A stretch of DNA of 17,551 bases from PALSA-600 sp049288455. Its GTDB lineage: Bacteria > Actinomycetota > Thermoleophilia > Gaiellales > Gaiellaceae. The DNA lies in NCBI GenBank assembly GCA_049288455.1, contig JBAQHS010000070.1, forward strand, positions 1-17,551, written 5' to 3'. Of the stretch, positions 1-8,851 are shown piece after piece (within the stretch, counting starts at the first letter, position 1; each line of letters opens with the position of its first letter). The notes under the pieces were generated by a model. That model ran no database searches, was not told the DNA's origin, and was given only the letters and a program-made list of their open reading frames with translations. A program made the translations under genes and the position numbers.

Positions 1-23
1 GTGCCGATGATCACGTACAGGAC

Positions 24-1367
24 ATGGACGACCACGCGGCCCCCATCCCGCGCTCGGAGCTCGAGCGCCGCTTTGAGAACCTGGTTGAGAACATCCCGGG
101 CCTCGTCGTCTACCTCGACCTCGTCCAGCCGGATGATCCCGGTGTCTCCTTGCCTGTCTACATCGGCCCACAGGTCGAGCAGCTGCTCGGCTATCCCCGC
201 GACGCCTGGTTGACCGAGGACGAGCTCTGGCTCGATGTCCTCCACCCGGACGACCGGGAGCGAATGATCGCGGAGGACGTCGCTGCGCGAAGCGCGCTCG
301 CGCCACACTTCGCGGAGTACCGGATGATCGCCCGCGACGGTCGGGTCGTCTGGGTCAGTGAGAAGGCGGCCGTGGTGACCGACGAGCTCACCGGCACCGT
401 GTACTGGCAAGGGCTGATGGTCGACATCACCGACCGGAAGCTCGCAGAGGAAGCGCTTGCGGCGAGCGAGCGTCAGTACCGCTCGGTCTTCGACGCTGCG
501 ACAATCGGGCTGATGACGGTCGATCTCGCCGGCAACGTGCTCGAGGCGAACAGCGTCGTCGAGCAGGTGCTCGCACATCCTTCGGGGACGCTCACGGGAC
601 TGAGCCTCACGGTCGACCTCGAAGCAGGCGAGGAAGCGCAGCGCCGCCTCGAGGCACTAGCTGCCGGCGAGGAAGAGAGATTCGAGCTCGAGCACCGACT
701 GCGGGCGCATGACGGTTCACCGATCTGGTGCCGCACGGTGATGGCGCTCGTCCGCGACGGAGCGGGACGGCCCGATCATCTGACCGCGATGGTCGAGAAC
801 ATCGAGGGACGGAAGCGCGCCGAAGCGGAGCTCGTCCACCGCACGATTCACGACGAGCTGACGAAGCTGCCGAACCGGCAGCACTTCCTCGAGCTACTGG
901 CGGCGGCGCGCGAGGGCTCTGCCGACGAGGAACTCGATGTCGGCGTCGTCTTCGTCGATCTCGACAACTTCAAGCACGTGAACGATTCCCTCGGCCACGA
1001 AGCCGGGAACGAACTGCTCGTGGCGGTCGCCGCTCGTCTCCGCGGAGCCGTCCGCCCCGCCGACGTCGTCGCTCGCTTTGGCGGCGATGAGTTCCTCGTC
1101 CTCGCAGAGCGGCTCAGCGATGCCCGCGACGCGACACAGCTTGCGTGGCGCCTCGCGCACTCGCTGCGCGCACCTTTCCCGGTCGGTGACACGGAGGTCA
1201 GCGTCACCGCCAGCTTCGGCGTCGCGACCTCGCGGGATCTCGGTGAAGCCGACGAGGATCTCGTGCGCAAGGCCGACGCCGCGATGTACACCGCGAAGCA
1301 ACGCGGATCGAACCGCGTCGCCGTCTTCGGCGAGCTCGAGGATCTCGGCACCGCGCTCTCGGCCTGA
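24..1367 (+). CDS. PAS-PAS-GGDEF diguanylate cyclase (possibly 5' partial)
   Basis: This is a cytoplasmic sensor enzyme predicted to condense two GTP into cyclic di-GMP. An N-terminal PAS domain (about residues 12-140) ends in the usual DITDRK linker. A second PAS domain follows (about 146-265), then a GGDEF domain (about 272-440). The catalytic GGDEF sequence is intact at residues 353-357. An RxxD inhibitory site (RPAD, 344-347) lies exactly five residues before it, so product feedback inhibition is expected. There is no EAL domain and no membrane segment, so the signal is probably soluble or partner-borne. The reading frame stays open to the left edge of the window, and the ATG used here has only AGGA one base upstream. 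The true start may therefore lie outside the window and more N-terminal sequence may exist. Family assignment is firm. The ligand of the PAS domains cannot be read. Confidence 0.9.
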   Translation: MDDHAAPIPRSELERRFENLVENIPGLVVYLDLVQPDDPGVSLPVYIGPQVEQLLGYPRDAWLTEDELWLDVLHPDDRERMIAEDVAARSALAPHFAEYRMIARDGRVVWVSEKAAVVTDELTGTVYWQGLMVDITDRKLAEEALAASERQYRSVFDAATIGLMTVDLAGNVLEANSVVEQVLAHPSGTLTGLSLTVDLEAGEEAQRRLEALAAGEEERFELEHRLRAHDGSPIWCRTVMALVRDGAGRPDHLTAMVENIEGRKRAEAELVHRTIHDELTKLPNRQHFLELLAAAREGSADEELDVGVVFVDLDNFKHVNDSLGHEAGNELLVAVAARLRGAVRPADVVARFGGDEFLVLAERLSDARDATQLAWRLAHSLRAPFPVGDTEVSVTASFGVATSRDLGEADEDLVRKADAAMYTAKQRGSNRVAVFGELEDLGTALSA

Positions 1368-1369
1368 AC

Positions 1370-1390
1370 GCGCCTCTTGAACTGAGGCGC
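1370..1390 (+). terminator. Short stem-loop after the GGDEF gene
   Basis: A perfect 7-bp inverted repeat (GCGCCTC / GAGGCGC) with a 7-nt loop begins two bases after the stop of the diguanylate cyclase. No T-run follows, so it is a weak terminator candidate at best. It could instead be a transcript-end stabiliser or part of the promoter of the next gene, because its loop carries TTGAAC. Confidence 0.35.
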
Positions 1391-1403
1391 AGAGGGGTAT
1401 AGC
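1377..1403 (+). promoter_or_regulatory. Possible promoter for the InlB-like secreted protein
   Basis: TTGAAC (1377-1382) and TATAGC (1398-1403) resemble -35 and -10 elements but are separated by only 15 bp, shorter than the usual 16-18. If used, transcription would start near 1410 and leave a leader of under 20 nt before the ATG at 1428. That leader would be almost entirely the small hairpin GGCTG-CGG-CAGCC (1412-1424), with no Shine-Dalgarno. This is inference from motif matching only. Confidence 0.3.
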
Positions 1404-1427
1404 GTCCCACAGGCTGCGGCAGCCGAG

Positions 1428-2309
1428 ATGCAGACTCGCACGCTTGCCGCCACCGTTCTTCTCGCGTCGCTCCTCGTCGCCGGTGTCGCGTCTGCCTCCG
1501 GGGCTTCGACGCCTGTTCTTTACGTGCGGATCGAGGGGACAGCCGGGAACGTCGAAATATCGCCGACGCCGACGCTGCTGCGCGACTGCACGACCTACTG
1601 CGCGTACCGGTTGCCGCCGGGAGTCACACAGGGCATCCGGGTGACGGCGCGCTCGTACGGCGGCCGATTCGTGACGTGGGGAACGTACGACCCCCGATTC
1701 CCGTCGCCGTGCGCCGGCACGAATCCTGTCTGCGTCGCTTCGCTGACGCAGTCCGCTTCGTTGCGCGCATACTTCAGCCCGATCACGGTCGTCGTGCATG
1801 CTGCGACCGGCGGCTCGGCGACGGTCGACGGTCGCTCATGCGGCAGCGGGTGCGGCATCTTCGATTACGGGTCTGTCGTCCACCTCAGCGCGACCGCGAA
1901 CGGCGGGTATAGCTTCAGCGGCTGGAGTGGAACGTGCGGTCGGATCAGCAACAGCAGCACGTGCGTCGGCACGGTGCACGTGAACATCGAGACCACGGCA
2001 CTCTTCCGGTGCACCGACCCGAGTGCGTGCAGCAACGAAGGGCCGATCACGACCCCGGTGCCCGTGCACGTGAAAGTCGTTGGCCCCGGGCATGTGCTCG
2101 GCCCGGCCGGCTTGAGCTGTGACTTTCGCCGCACATGCACGGTGTCGCGTGACCTCGGGACGCAGGTGACCCTGCGCGCCGTCGCGGACGGCGGAGCATT
2201 TCGGTACTGGTCGAGCAACACGGTCGCATGTCGCTCGCTCATCTGCCAGTTCCCGGCCGTGAAGTCCGTGCGGGGATTTGACCCGGTCGTGATCGCAACC
2301 TTCAGCTGA
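1428..2309 (+). CDS. Secreted protein with three Cys-bracketed InlB-like repeats
   Basis: This is an exported protein of unknown role. A Sec signal peptide covers about residues 1-27 (Arg4, hydrophobic LAATVLLASLLVAGVA, small residues around 22-27). The mature part is three related repeats, about 29-116, 119-193 and 211-292. Each has a first close Cys pair (54/58, 138/142, 231/237), a Trp (84, 166, 261), a second Cys pair (95/102, 170/179, 268/273) and a closing Phe (116, 193, 292). One further pair (195/201) sits in the linker. The middle repeat fits the divergent InlB B-repeat type (GGSATVDG...GYSFSGW). No sortase motif, lipobox or C-terminal membrane anchor is visible, so it is probably released or loosely attached. 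It follows the diguanylate cyclase by 60 bp on the same strand. The adjacent Cys pairs suggest disulfides formed outside the cell. Confidence 0.75.
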   Translation: MQTRTLAATVLLASLLVAGVASASGASTPVLYVRIEGTAGNVEISPTPTLLRDCTTYCAYRLPPGVTQGIRVTARSYGGRFVTWGTYDPRFPSPCAGTNPVCVASLTQSASLRAYFSPITVVVHAATGGSATVDGRSCGSGCGIFDYGSVVHLSATANGGYSFSGWSGTCGRISNSSTCVGTVHVNIETTALFRCTDPSACSNEGPITTPVPVHVKVVGPGHVLGPAGLSCDFRRTCTVSRDLGTQVTLRAVADGGAFRYWSSNTVACRSLICQFPAVKSVRGFDPVVIATFS

Positions 2310-2949
2310 TCGACGCGGCGCCGCGGAACGTTTCACTGACGACCCGGTGCGCAGGGCTGTCGTCGTGCGAGTTCGCGGGTGCGATCGTGACCTCGACGCG
2401 ATAAAGGCTGCTCGTGCGCGGCAGCGCGATGAACGCGCTTGCGCAACCGCACACGTCCCCGCGATGAGTGAAGCGCTTCAGGTCATCGATCGGCCGACCG
2501 ACCGGGATCTGACCAGGCTCGCGGAGCAACGTGTACCGGAGGCGGTAGAGCGTCCCGACTGCAACCTTCGGCGCGCTGATGTCGTAGTCCACCTCGACGC
2601 CGAGGACGTTTGCGGACGCTGAGTGCTCGATCGTCCTCGCAGCAGCGGGATGCTCCGGCTCGACATTCCGCTTCGCCCACAATGCGTAGGTCTCACGATG
2701 GATGCTCGGCCGTTGGATCGTCAGCCGTAGCGTCGAAACGGGATCGACCGGGGCCTCGCCCCCGAAGAGCGAGCTGACGCCGTGGAACGCGAGCAGAGCG
2801 ATGCCGACGATCGACGCGAGCGCGCCGGCGACCGCGCCGGCCTGGAGCACGATCGTGGTCGCACTTCGTCTCGGCGCGTTGGCCGGCGCCGTGGCGGGGC
2901 TTGCGCCGTCGGCCGCATCGTTCGGAGCCGCAGAGGTGACGTCTGGCAC
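2302..2949 (-). CDS. Single-pass membrane protein of unknown function
   Basis: I do not recognise the family. The 215-residue product has an Ala/Pro-rich N-terminus (1-28), one hydrophobic segment at about 33-56, and a C-terminal domain of about 150 residues that is probably extracytoplasmic. That domain contains a CGC motif (GDVCGCASAF) and alternating polar/hydrophobic stretches suggesting beta structure. The start is GTG at 2949, supported by a strong Shine-Dalgarno, AGGAGG, five bases upstream (2955-2960 on the plus strand). It is transcribed towards the InlB-like gene and the two coding ends overlap by eight bases. It lies about 100 bp downstream of the SDR gene on the same strand, so it could be read from the end of the peptide-transport transcript or from its own promoter. 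Confidence 0.65.
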   Translation of the reverse strand: MPDVTSAAPNDAADGASPATAPANAPRRSATTIVLQAGAVAGALASIVGIALLAFHGVSSLFGGEAPVDPVSTLRLTIQRPSIHRETYALWAKRNVEPEHPAAARTIEHSASANVLGVEVDYDISAPKVAVGTLYRLRYTLLREPGQIPVGRPIDDLKRFTHRGDVCGCASAFIALPRTSSLYRVEVTIAPANSHDDSPAHRVVSETFRGAASIS

Positions 2950-2963
2950 GAGAACCTCCTGCT

Positions 2964-2999
2964 TTCACCGAGTCTATCGCCGTCTCCGAAGCCGGTGAA
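2964..2999 (-). promoter_or_regulatory. Inverted repeat ahead of the membrane-protein gene
   Basis: TTCACCG (2964-2970) and CGGTGAA (2993-2999) form a perfect 7-bp inverted repeat with a 22-nt spacer, lying just upstream of the AGGAGG site of the 2949 gene. On the minus strand the spacer includes GATAGACT, a weak -10-like sequence. It could be an operator around a promoter or a leader hairpin. Neither is demonstrated. Confidence 0.3.
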
Positions 3000-3047
3000 G
3001 TACGCGAGACAGTCGCCTACGAGGCAGCCCGCGGGCGGCCGTCACGA

Positions 3048-3827
3048 TCAGAGCGCCTCGGCGTGCTGGACGATCCCCCCGTCGACGTAGTAGGTCGAGC
3101 CGGTGACGTACGACGCCCGGTCGGAGGCGAGGAAGAGCGCGACCTGCGCCACCTCCTCGGCATTCCCCATCCGTTGCAGCGGAACGAGCTCCTGGAGGCG
3201 CTTGAGCTTCACCGGATCCGCGAGGGTCGCCGCATTGATCGGCGTTGCAATTGCCCCGGGCGCGACGTTGTTGACGCGGATCCCGTACGGCGCGAGCTCG
3301 AGCGATGCGTTGCGCATGAGCATCCGCAGGCCGCCCTTCGCGACTGCGTAGGGAGTGAAGCCCGGGAACGGGAAGTCCTCGTGGATCGACGAGATGTTCA
3401 CGATCGATCCACCGGTCTTTTGCATACGCCGCGCGGCCGCCTGCAGGCAGAGGAACGGCCCCTTCAGATCGACGGCGAGTGTGCGCTCCCAGCTCGCCTC
3501 GTCGACCTCGAGAAGCGGCTGCGCTTTCTCGATGCCGGCGTTGTTGACAAGCACGTCGAGCCTGCCGAACTTCTCGATCGTGGTCGCAACGAGCGACTCG
3601 ACCGCCTCCCTCTTCGAGACGTCCGCCTCGATTGCCGCCGCTTTGCCGCCATTTGCCTCGATCGTCTCCGCGAGTTTCGTCGCGTCGTCTCCGTGGCCCA
3701 GGAAGTTGATCGTCACCGCCGCTCCGTTCGCCGCAAAGAGCTCGGCGATCGCAAAGCCGATGCCACTACCGGCCCCGGTGACGATTGCGACCTTGCCCTC
3801 GAGCTCGCTCGACTGTGACGGCGTCAT
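3048..3827 (-). CDS. SDR-family NAD(P)-dependent oxidoreductase (glucose 1-dehydrogenase-like)
   Basis: This is a classical short-chain dehydrogenase of 259 residues, the normal family length. The Rossmann motif TGAGSGIG is at 17-24, NNAG at 95-98, and the catalytic set is Ser147, Tyr160 and Lys164 (YAVAK). NNVAPGAI follows, and the C-terminus carries YVTGSTYYVDGG. The context NISSIHE before the active-site Tyr is typical of the glucose 1-dehydrogenase subgroup, but substrate cannot be fixed from sequence. The ATG at 3827 was chosen because it places the nucleotide-binding motif at the usual distance. An in-frame GTG at 3860, with AGGA nine bases upstream, would add 11 residues. It is the last gene of the run that begins with the peptide-binding protein, 58 bp (or 25 bp from the GTG) after the hydrolase. 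It has no obvious link to peptide uptake. Confidence 0.88.
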   Translation of the reverse strand: MTPSQSSELEGKVAIVTGAGSGIGFAIAELFAANGAAVTINFLGHGDDATKLAETIEANGGKAAAIEADVSKREAVESLVATTIEKFGRLDVLVNNAGIEKAQPLLEVDEASWERTLAVDLKGPFLCLQAAARRMQKTGGSIVNISSIHEDFPFPGFTPYAVAKGGLRMLMRNASLELAPYGIRVNNVAPGAIATPINAATLADPVKLKRLQELVPLQRMGNAEEVAQVALFLASDRASYVTGSTYYVDGGIVQHAEAL

Positions 3828-3885
3828 AGCGCTCGGATTCCCCAACCGGTCACAAACCACTCACCGTTTTCCTGCGCTGCCGGGT

Positions 3886-4766
3886 TCAATCGACAGTCTC
3901 GAGGAACGCCTCGACGCGCTCGAGAAAGAGCTCCGGTTCTTCGACGTGCGGCATGTGGCTGGACTGCTCGAAGATCTCCCACTGCGCTCCGGGAATGCGG
4001 GTGTGGATCTGCTCGACGATGTGCGGGGTCGCCTCGTCGTAGCGGCCCGAGATGAGGAGTGTCGGCGTCGTGATCTCGTGCAGCCGGTCGGTGATGTCCC
4101 ACGTCTTCAGCGAGCCGACGCAATGGAACTCGCTCGGCCCGTTCATCGTGTGGTAGACGGTCGGATCGGCATCCATCTGCGCGAAGCTTCGGTCGACGTA
4201 GTCCGGCCACGGATCGATGCGGCACAGATGCCGGTCGTAGTAGACGCGCACCGCTGCCTCGTACGCCGGGTCGTCGGTCGTCCCCGCCGCCTCATGCAGG
4301 GTGAGCGTCTCTTGCACGTCGGCCGGGAGATCGCGCCTCAAGCGGTTCGCCTCTTCGACCCAGAGCGGGATGCTCGCGGGTGAATCGGCGACGACGATGG
4401 CGCGGAGGCCCGCCGGATGATCGAGCGCGTATTCCATCGCGAGCATGCCGCCCCATGACTGGCCGACGACCACGTAGCCGCCGGCGATCCCGAGCTCCTG
4501 CACGAGGAGCGAGAGCTCGTCTTTGAAGAGCTGCGGCGTCCAAAACTCGGCGGGTGCGTCGGGCAGATGCTGGCTCAAGCCGCAGCCGACCTGGTCGTAA
4601 AGGACGGCGCCGCGCCCGAAGCGCGAGAGCTCCGCGATCGGCTCGACGTAGTCGTGCCCCGCCCCCGGCCCGCCGTGGCAGATGATCACCGGCGTGCGGT
4701 CGGACGTGAGCTCGCCGACGACGCGATACCAGGTTTCGTGCCCGTCCCAGGTCATCCGTCCTTCTC

Positions 4767-4770
<4 letters not shown>
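3886..4770 (-). CDS. Proline iminopeptidase-family alpha/beta hydrolase
   Basis: This is a cytoplasmic alpha/beta hydrolase predicted to remove N-terminal proline (or related residues) from peptides, or to hydrolyse amino-acid amides. The oxyanion-hole motif HGGPG is at 32-36, the nucleophile elbow GQSWGG at 103-108 (Ser105), and the other triad members are probably Asp245 (GRYDE) and His272 (SSHMPH). The 294-residue length, the YDQVGCGLS segment and the lid region fit the proline-iminopeptidase/L-amino-acid-amidase group. The start is taken as TTG at 4770. AAAGGAG lies six bases upstream, and the TTG overlaps the stop of the preceding ATPase gene as TTGA, which indicates translational coupling. 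An ATG at 4755 is the alternative. Being coupled to a peptide importer argues for digestion of imported peptides. Strict proline specificity is not proven. Confidence 0.85.
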
Positions 4771-5776
<1,006 letters not shown>

Positions 5777-5780
<4 letters not shown>

Positions 5781-6787
5781 GCCGCGGAGCCCTTGCGCAG
5801 AGCCACCCGCACCGAAGGATCCAGGTGACACGCATCCGCGCGACCCGGGGCGACCCGCTCACGCAACTCGGGCCGCGTCGAGCAGCGTTCGAACCGGTGC
5901 ACGCAGCGCGGTGCGAACCGACACCCTTGCGGTGGGTCGAGGAGCGACGGCGGAAGCCCGGGAATCGCCGCGAGCCTCGCCACACGCCTGCCGACGCGGG
6001 GGATCGAGCCGAGCAGCCCCCACGTGTAGGGGTGCTGCGGATCGCGGAAGATCGCACCCTTCGGTCCTTCCTCGACCACGCTGCCCGCGTACATGACGAC
6101 CACCCGCTCCGCGATCTCGGACACCACGCCCATGTCGTGCGTGATCAGGAGGATCGAGGATCCGTAGTCGCGCTGGAGGCGCTTCATCAACTCGAGGATC
6201 TGCGCCTGGATCGTCACGTCGAGCGCGGTCGTCGGCTCGTCGGCGATCAGCAGTGACGGGTTGCAGGAGAGTGCCATCGCGATCATCACGCGCTGGCGCA
6301 TGCCACCGGAGAACTGGTGCGGATAGTCGTCGATGCGCCGCTCCGGATTGGAGATGCCGACCTCGGCGAGCAGCTCGATCGTTCGCCGCCGTGCTTGCTT
6401 CCGTGTCAGCTTCTCGTGCGCTCGTAGCTGCTCTGCGATCTGCCAGCCCACGGTGTAGACCGGCGTGAGCGCGGTCATCGGGTCCTGGAAGATCATCGCG
6501 ATCTCGCCGCCGCGGACCGCGCGCATCTCTCGCTGCGGGAGCGTCAGCAAATCTCGTCCGCGGTGCAGGACCTCGCCCGTGATCACGGCATTCGGATCGC
6601 GGATCAAGCGCATCACCGCCATCATCGAGACGGTCTTTCCCGAGCCGGACTCGCCGACGATGCCGACGACCTCGCCGAGCGCGAGCGAGAGTGAGAGCCC
6701 GTCCACGGCGTGCACCGATCCGTTCTCGGTGCGGAACGAGACGTCGAGATCGCGCACCTCGAGCAGCGGCACCGCCTCTTCAGGCAT
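5777..6787 (-). CDS. Peptide ABC transporter ATP-binding protein, OppD/DppD type
   Basis: This is the first ATPase of the peptide importer, 336 residues. Walker A GESGSGKT is at 45-52, the Q-loop region FQDPMTALTP at 100-109, the signature FSGGMRQR at 159-166, and Walker B LLIADEPT at 179-186 followed by ALD. The C-terminal oligopeptide extension again carries four cysteines (GCRFAPRC...RC...DACHLDP), a candidate metal- or cluster-binding site. The MRQR form of the signature and the TTALDVTIQAQ run are typical of the D-type subunit. The start is ATG 6787, which overlaps the end of the permease gene by eight bases. An in-frame ATG at 6814 is also possible. It functions as a heterodimer with the F-type ATPase encoded next. 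Confidence 0.93.
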
Positions 6788-7751
6788 GCCGGACTCTCGG
6801 GTCGAGCAACGCATAGACGAGGTCGACGACGGCGTTCGCGAGCACGACGAAGAACGCGGCGTAGATGACCGTCGCGAGGATCACCGGTAGATCGAGATTT
6901 TGCAGTGAGTCGAACGTCAACTTGCCGATCCCGTGCAGCCCGAACACGACCTCGGTGAGCAACGCGCCGCCGCCGACGAGCGCGCCGAAGTCGAGGCCGA
7001 ACAGGCTGACGAACGCGATCAGTGACGTCCGCAACGCGTGGCGGAGCATCACCCGCCGCTCGGTGATCCCCTTGGCGCGCGCGGTGCGCACGTAGTCCTC
7101 CTCCTGCGCGTCGACAAGGGCCGACCGCAACACACGCGCGTAGATGCCGATGAAGAGAATCGACAAGGTGAGCCATGGCAGCAGGAGCGCCTTGAACCAA
7201 CCCCATGGCGATTGCGTGAACGGTATGTAGCCGAGCGGCGGTACCCATGAGAAGAAGATCGTGTGGTGGAAGCGACTCTGCGACAGGAGATTGACGACCT
7301 CGCCGACCCAGAACACCGGCATCGAGATGCCGATCAGGCCGACGACCATTACGAGCGCGTCGATGGGCGTGCCCCGGTAGACGGCGGCAACGAGGCCCAT
7401 CGCGATGCTCATCACGATCCAGATCACGGCCGCCCCGAAGACGAGCGAGAGGGTCACGGGCGCCGCCTGAGTGACCTGCGGGACGACTTTGGCGCCGCGG
7501 TTCACGAACGACGTCAGGTCACGCGTGATGAAGAGCTTCTTCATCATCAGCGCGTACTGGACGGGCAGCGGCTTGTCGAGCCCGAAGTCCTTGCGCACGA
7601 GCTTCAAGGTCTGCTGGTCGGCGTTGCGCCCGGCGATGCGCGCCGCGGGGTCGACGCCGGGAGTCGCGAAGAAGATGAGGAACGTCAAGACGCTGATCGA
7701 GAACAGGACGAACACCATCGAGACGAGCCGCCGGGCTGCGAAGCGAAGCAT
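6780..7751 (-). CDS. Peptide ABC transporter permease, OppB/DppB type
   Basis: This is an inner-membrane permease subunit of 323 residues. A first membrane helix is at about 8-29 (LVSMVFVLFSISVLTFLIFF). The B-type periplasmic segment follows (ARIAGRNADQQTLKLVRKDFGLDKPLPVQY), then five more predicted helices. The EAA coupling loop is at about 217-235 (EEDYVRTARAKGITERRV), ending in LVGGGALLTEVVFGLHGIGKL, which is characteristic of this subunit. The C-terminus LLDPRVRHA is standard. The start ATG at 7751 shares one base with the stop of the preceding permease (TGATG). The open frame continues upstream to 7916, but that extension is Arg-rich antisense-like sequence inside the neighbouring gene and is not believed. 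The B-type gene lies after the C-type gene, the reverse of the usual order. Confidence 0.93.
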   Translation of the reverse strand: MLRFAARRLVSMVFVLFSISVLTFLIFFATPGVDPAARIAGRNADQQTLKLVRKDFGLDKPLPVQYALMMKKLFITRDLTSFVNRGAKVVPQVTQAAPVTLSLVFGAAVIWIVMSIAMGLVAAVYRGTPIDALVMVVGLIGISMPVFWVGEVVNLLSQSRFHHTIFFSWVPPLGYIPFTQSPWGWFKALLLPWLTLSILFIGIYARVLRSALVDAQEEDYVRTARAKGITERRVMLRHALRTSLIAFVSLFGLDFGALVGGGALLTEVVFGLHGIGKLTFDSLQNLDLPVILATVIYAAFFVVLANAVVDLVYALLDPRVRHA

Positions 7752-8794
7752 CAGTCCACTCCTCTCAGCTTGGCTCGCGGGTCGAGCGCGTCGCGGACGC
7801 CGTCGCCGAGGACGTTCAATGCGAGCACGGTGATCGCGACCGCGATGCCGGGCGCGAGCGCGACGGTGGGTCGCGTGTAAAGGAGCCCTTGGCCGTCGAG
7901 GATGATCGTGCCCCAACTCGCGTCCGGCGGCTGCACGCCGATTGAAAGGAACGAGAGCGCCGCCTCGGTGAGCATGTCGATCGCGAGCATCAGCGGGAAG
8001 AACACGATCGCCGTCGTGACGACGTTACGGAGGATGTCGCTCCAGAGCACGCGCCAGGTCGAGGCCCCGAGACCCTCCGCAGCCTCGACGAACTCGCGCC
8101 GGCGCAGCGACAGCACCTCCCCGCGAATCGGCCGCGCGACGTACGGGATATAGACGACGCCGATGATGAGGATCGGGAGCAGGAGACTCCCGGACTGGAG
8201 CTTGAAAAGCCCGAGCGAAAGGCTCTGGTTGATGAGCACCGTCGAGAGGCTGATCGCAAGCAGGTAGACCGGGAACGCCCAGACGACGTCGAGCAGGCGC
8301 GAGAGCACCCCGTCGAGCACCCCGCCGAAGTAGCCCGCGAGGATTCCGATCATCGTCGCGAAGAAACACGTGATGAGAGCAGCCGCCGTACCGATGAGCA
8401 GCGAGTTGCGTCCGCCGTAGAGGAGCCGCGCAGCGACGTCCCGCCCCTGATCGTCGGCGCCGAGTAGATAGTGGCGCGGATCCCACGTCGGGCCGATCGG
8501 TGTCGAGCCCAGCCCCAGCCCCGTCGTCGAAGGCGGCATGACCAACACGCGCTTTCCGTTCACGATCGTCGAACCGTCGAGGTTCGACTGAAACGGATTC
8601 GTGTGCGCGACGTGATGCGCGTACAGCGGCGCCGCGAGGCACGCGACGACGATGATCACAAGCACGCCGGCCATCACCATCGCGATCTTGTTGCGCCACA
8701 ACCGCCGCCGCGCGAGCGCCCACGGGCTCGCACCGGCAGGCACCTGCTCGCCTTCGGCGGCGACAACGACGCCGTCGGTCGCTACGCCGCTCAC
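7751..8794 (-). CDS. Peptide ABC transporter permease, OppC/DppC type
   Basis: This is the second permease subunit, 347 residues. An N-terminal cytoplasmic tail (1-35) leads into the OppC_N helix (about 38-58). Next come a long extracytoplasmic stretch (59-110) and the LGADDQGRDV motif (111-120, the counterpart of LGTDxxGRDV). The remaining helices hold an EAA loop at about 231-257 (RRREFVEAAEGLGAS). The end GDGVRDALDPR is diagnostic of the C subunit. The 59-110 segment, with STTGLGLGSTPIGPT, is longer than I expect for well-known OppC/DppC proteins. The start is GTG 8794 with no clear Shine-Dalgarno. The only structure upstream is the intergenic hairpin ending 13 bases earlier, so initiation here may depend on RNA folding or on partial coupling to the binding-protein gene. 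Confidence 0.92.
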   Translation of the reverse strand: MSGVATDGVVVAAEGEQVPAGASPWALARRRLWRNKIAMVMAGVLVIIVVACLAAPLYAHHVAHTNPFQSNLDGSTIVNGKRVLVMPPSTTGLGLGSTPIGPTWDPRHYLLGADDQGRDVAARLLYGGRNSLLIGTAAALITCFFATMIGILAGYFGGVLDGVLSRLLDVVWAFPVYLLAISLSTVLINQSLSLGLFKLQSGSLLLPILIIGVVYIPYVARPIRGEVLSLRRREFVEAAEGLGASTWRVLWSDILRNVVTTAIVFFPLMLAIDMLTEAALSFLSIGVQPPDASWGTIILDGQGLLYTRPTVALAPGIAVAITVLALNVLGDGVRDALDPRAKLRGVD

Positions 8795-8807
8795 GCCGAC
8801 GTGCTCA

Positions 8808-8843
8808 GCGCGGGTGGAGCCTAAGCTCCGGCTCCACCCGCGC
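8808..8843 (-). promoter_or_regulatory. 13-bp intergenic stem-loop between binding protein and permease genes
   Basis: A perfect inverted repeat, GCGCGGGTGGAGC (8808-8820) and GCTCCACCCGCGC (8831-8843), has a 10-nt loop. It begins eight bases after the binding-protein stop and ends 13 bases before the permease GTG. No T-run follows. An alternative smaller hairpin, GGAGC-CTAA-GCTCC (8816-8829), would use part of the same arm. Such elements in ABC operons commonly protect the upstream message and reduce expression of the permeases relative to the binding protein. Confidence 0.7.
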
Positions 8844-8851
8844 CTGCACGC

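Noticed and set aside
3063..4383. Two overlapping plus-strand open frames opposite the SDR and hydrolase genes
   Set aside because: Antisense shadows without motifs; the minus-strand products carry complete catalytic motifs.
7752..7916. N-terminal extension of the B-type permease
   Set aside because: Arg/His/Pro-rich sequence within the C-type permease gene; the ATG at 7751 gives the normal first membrane helix.
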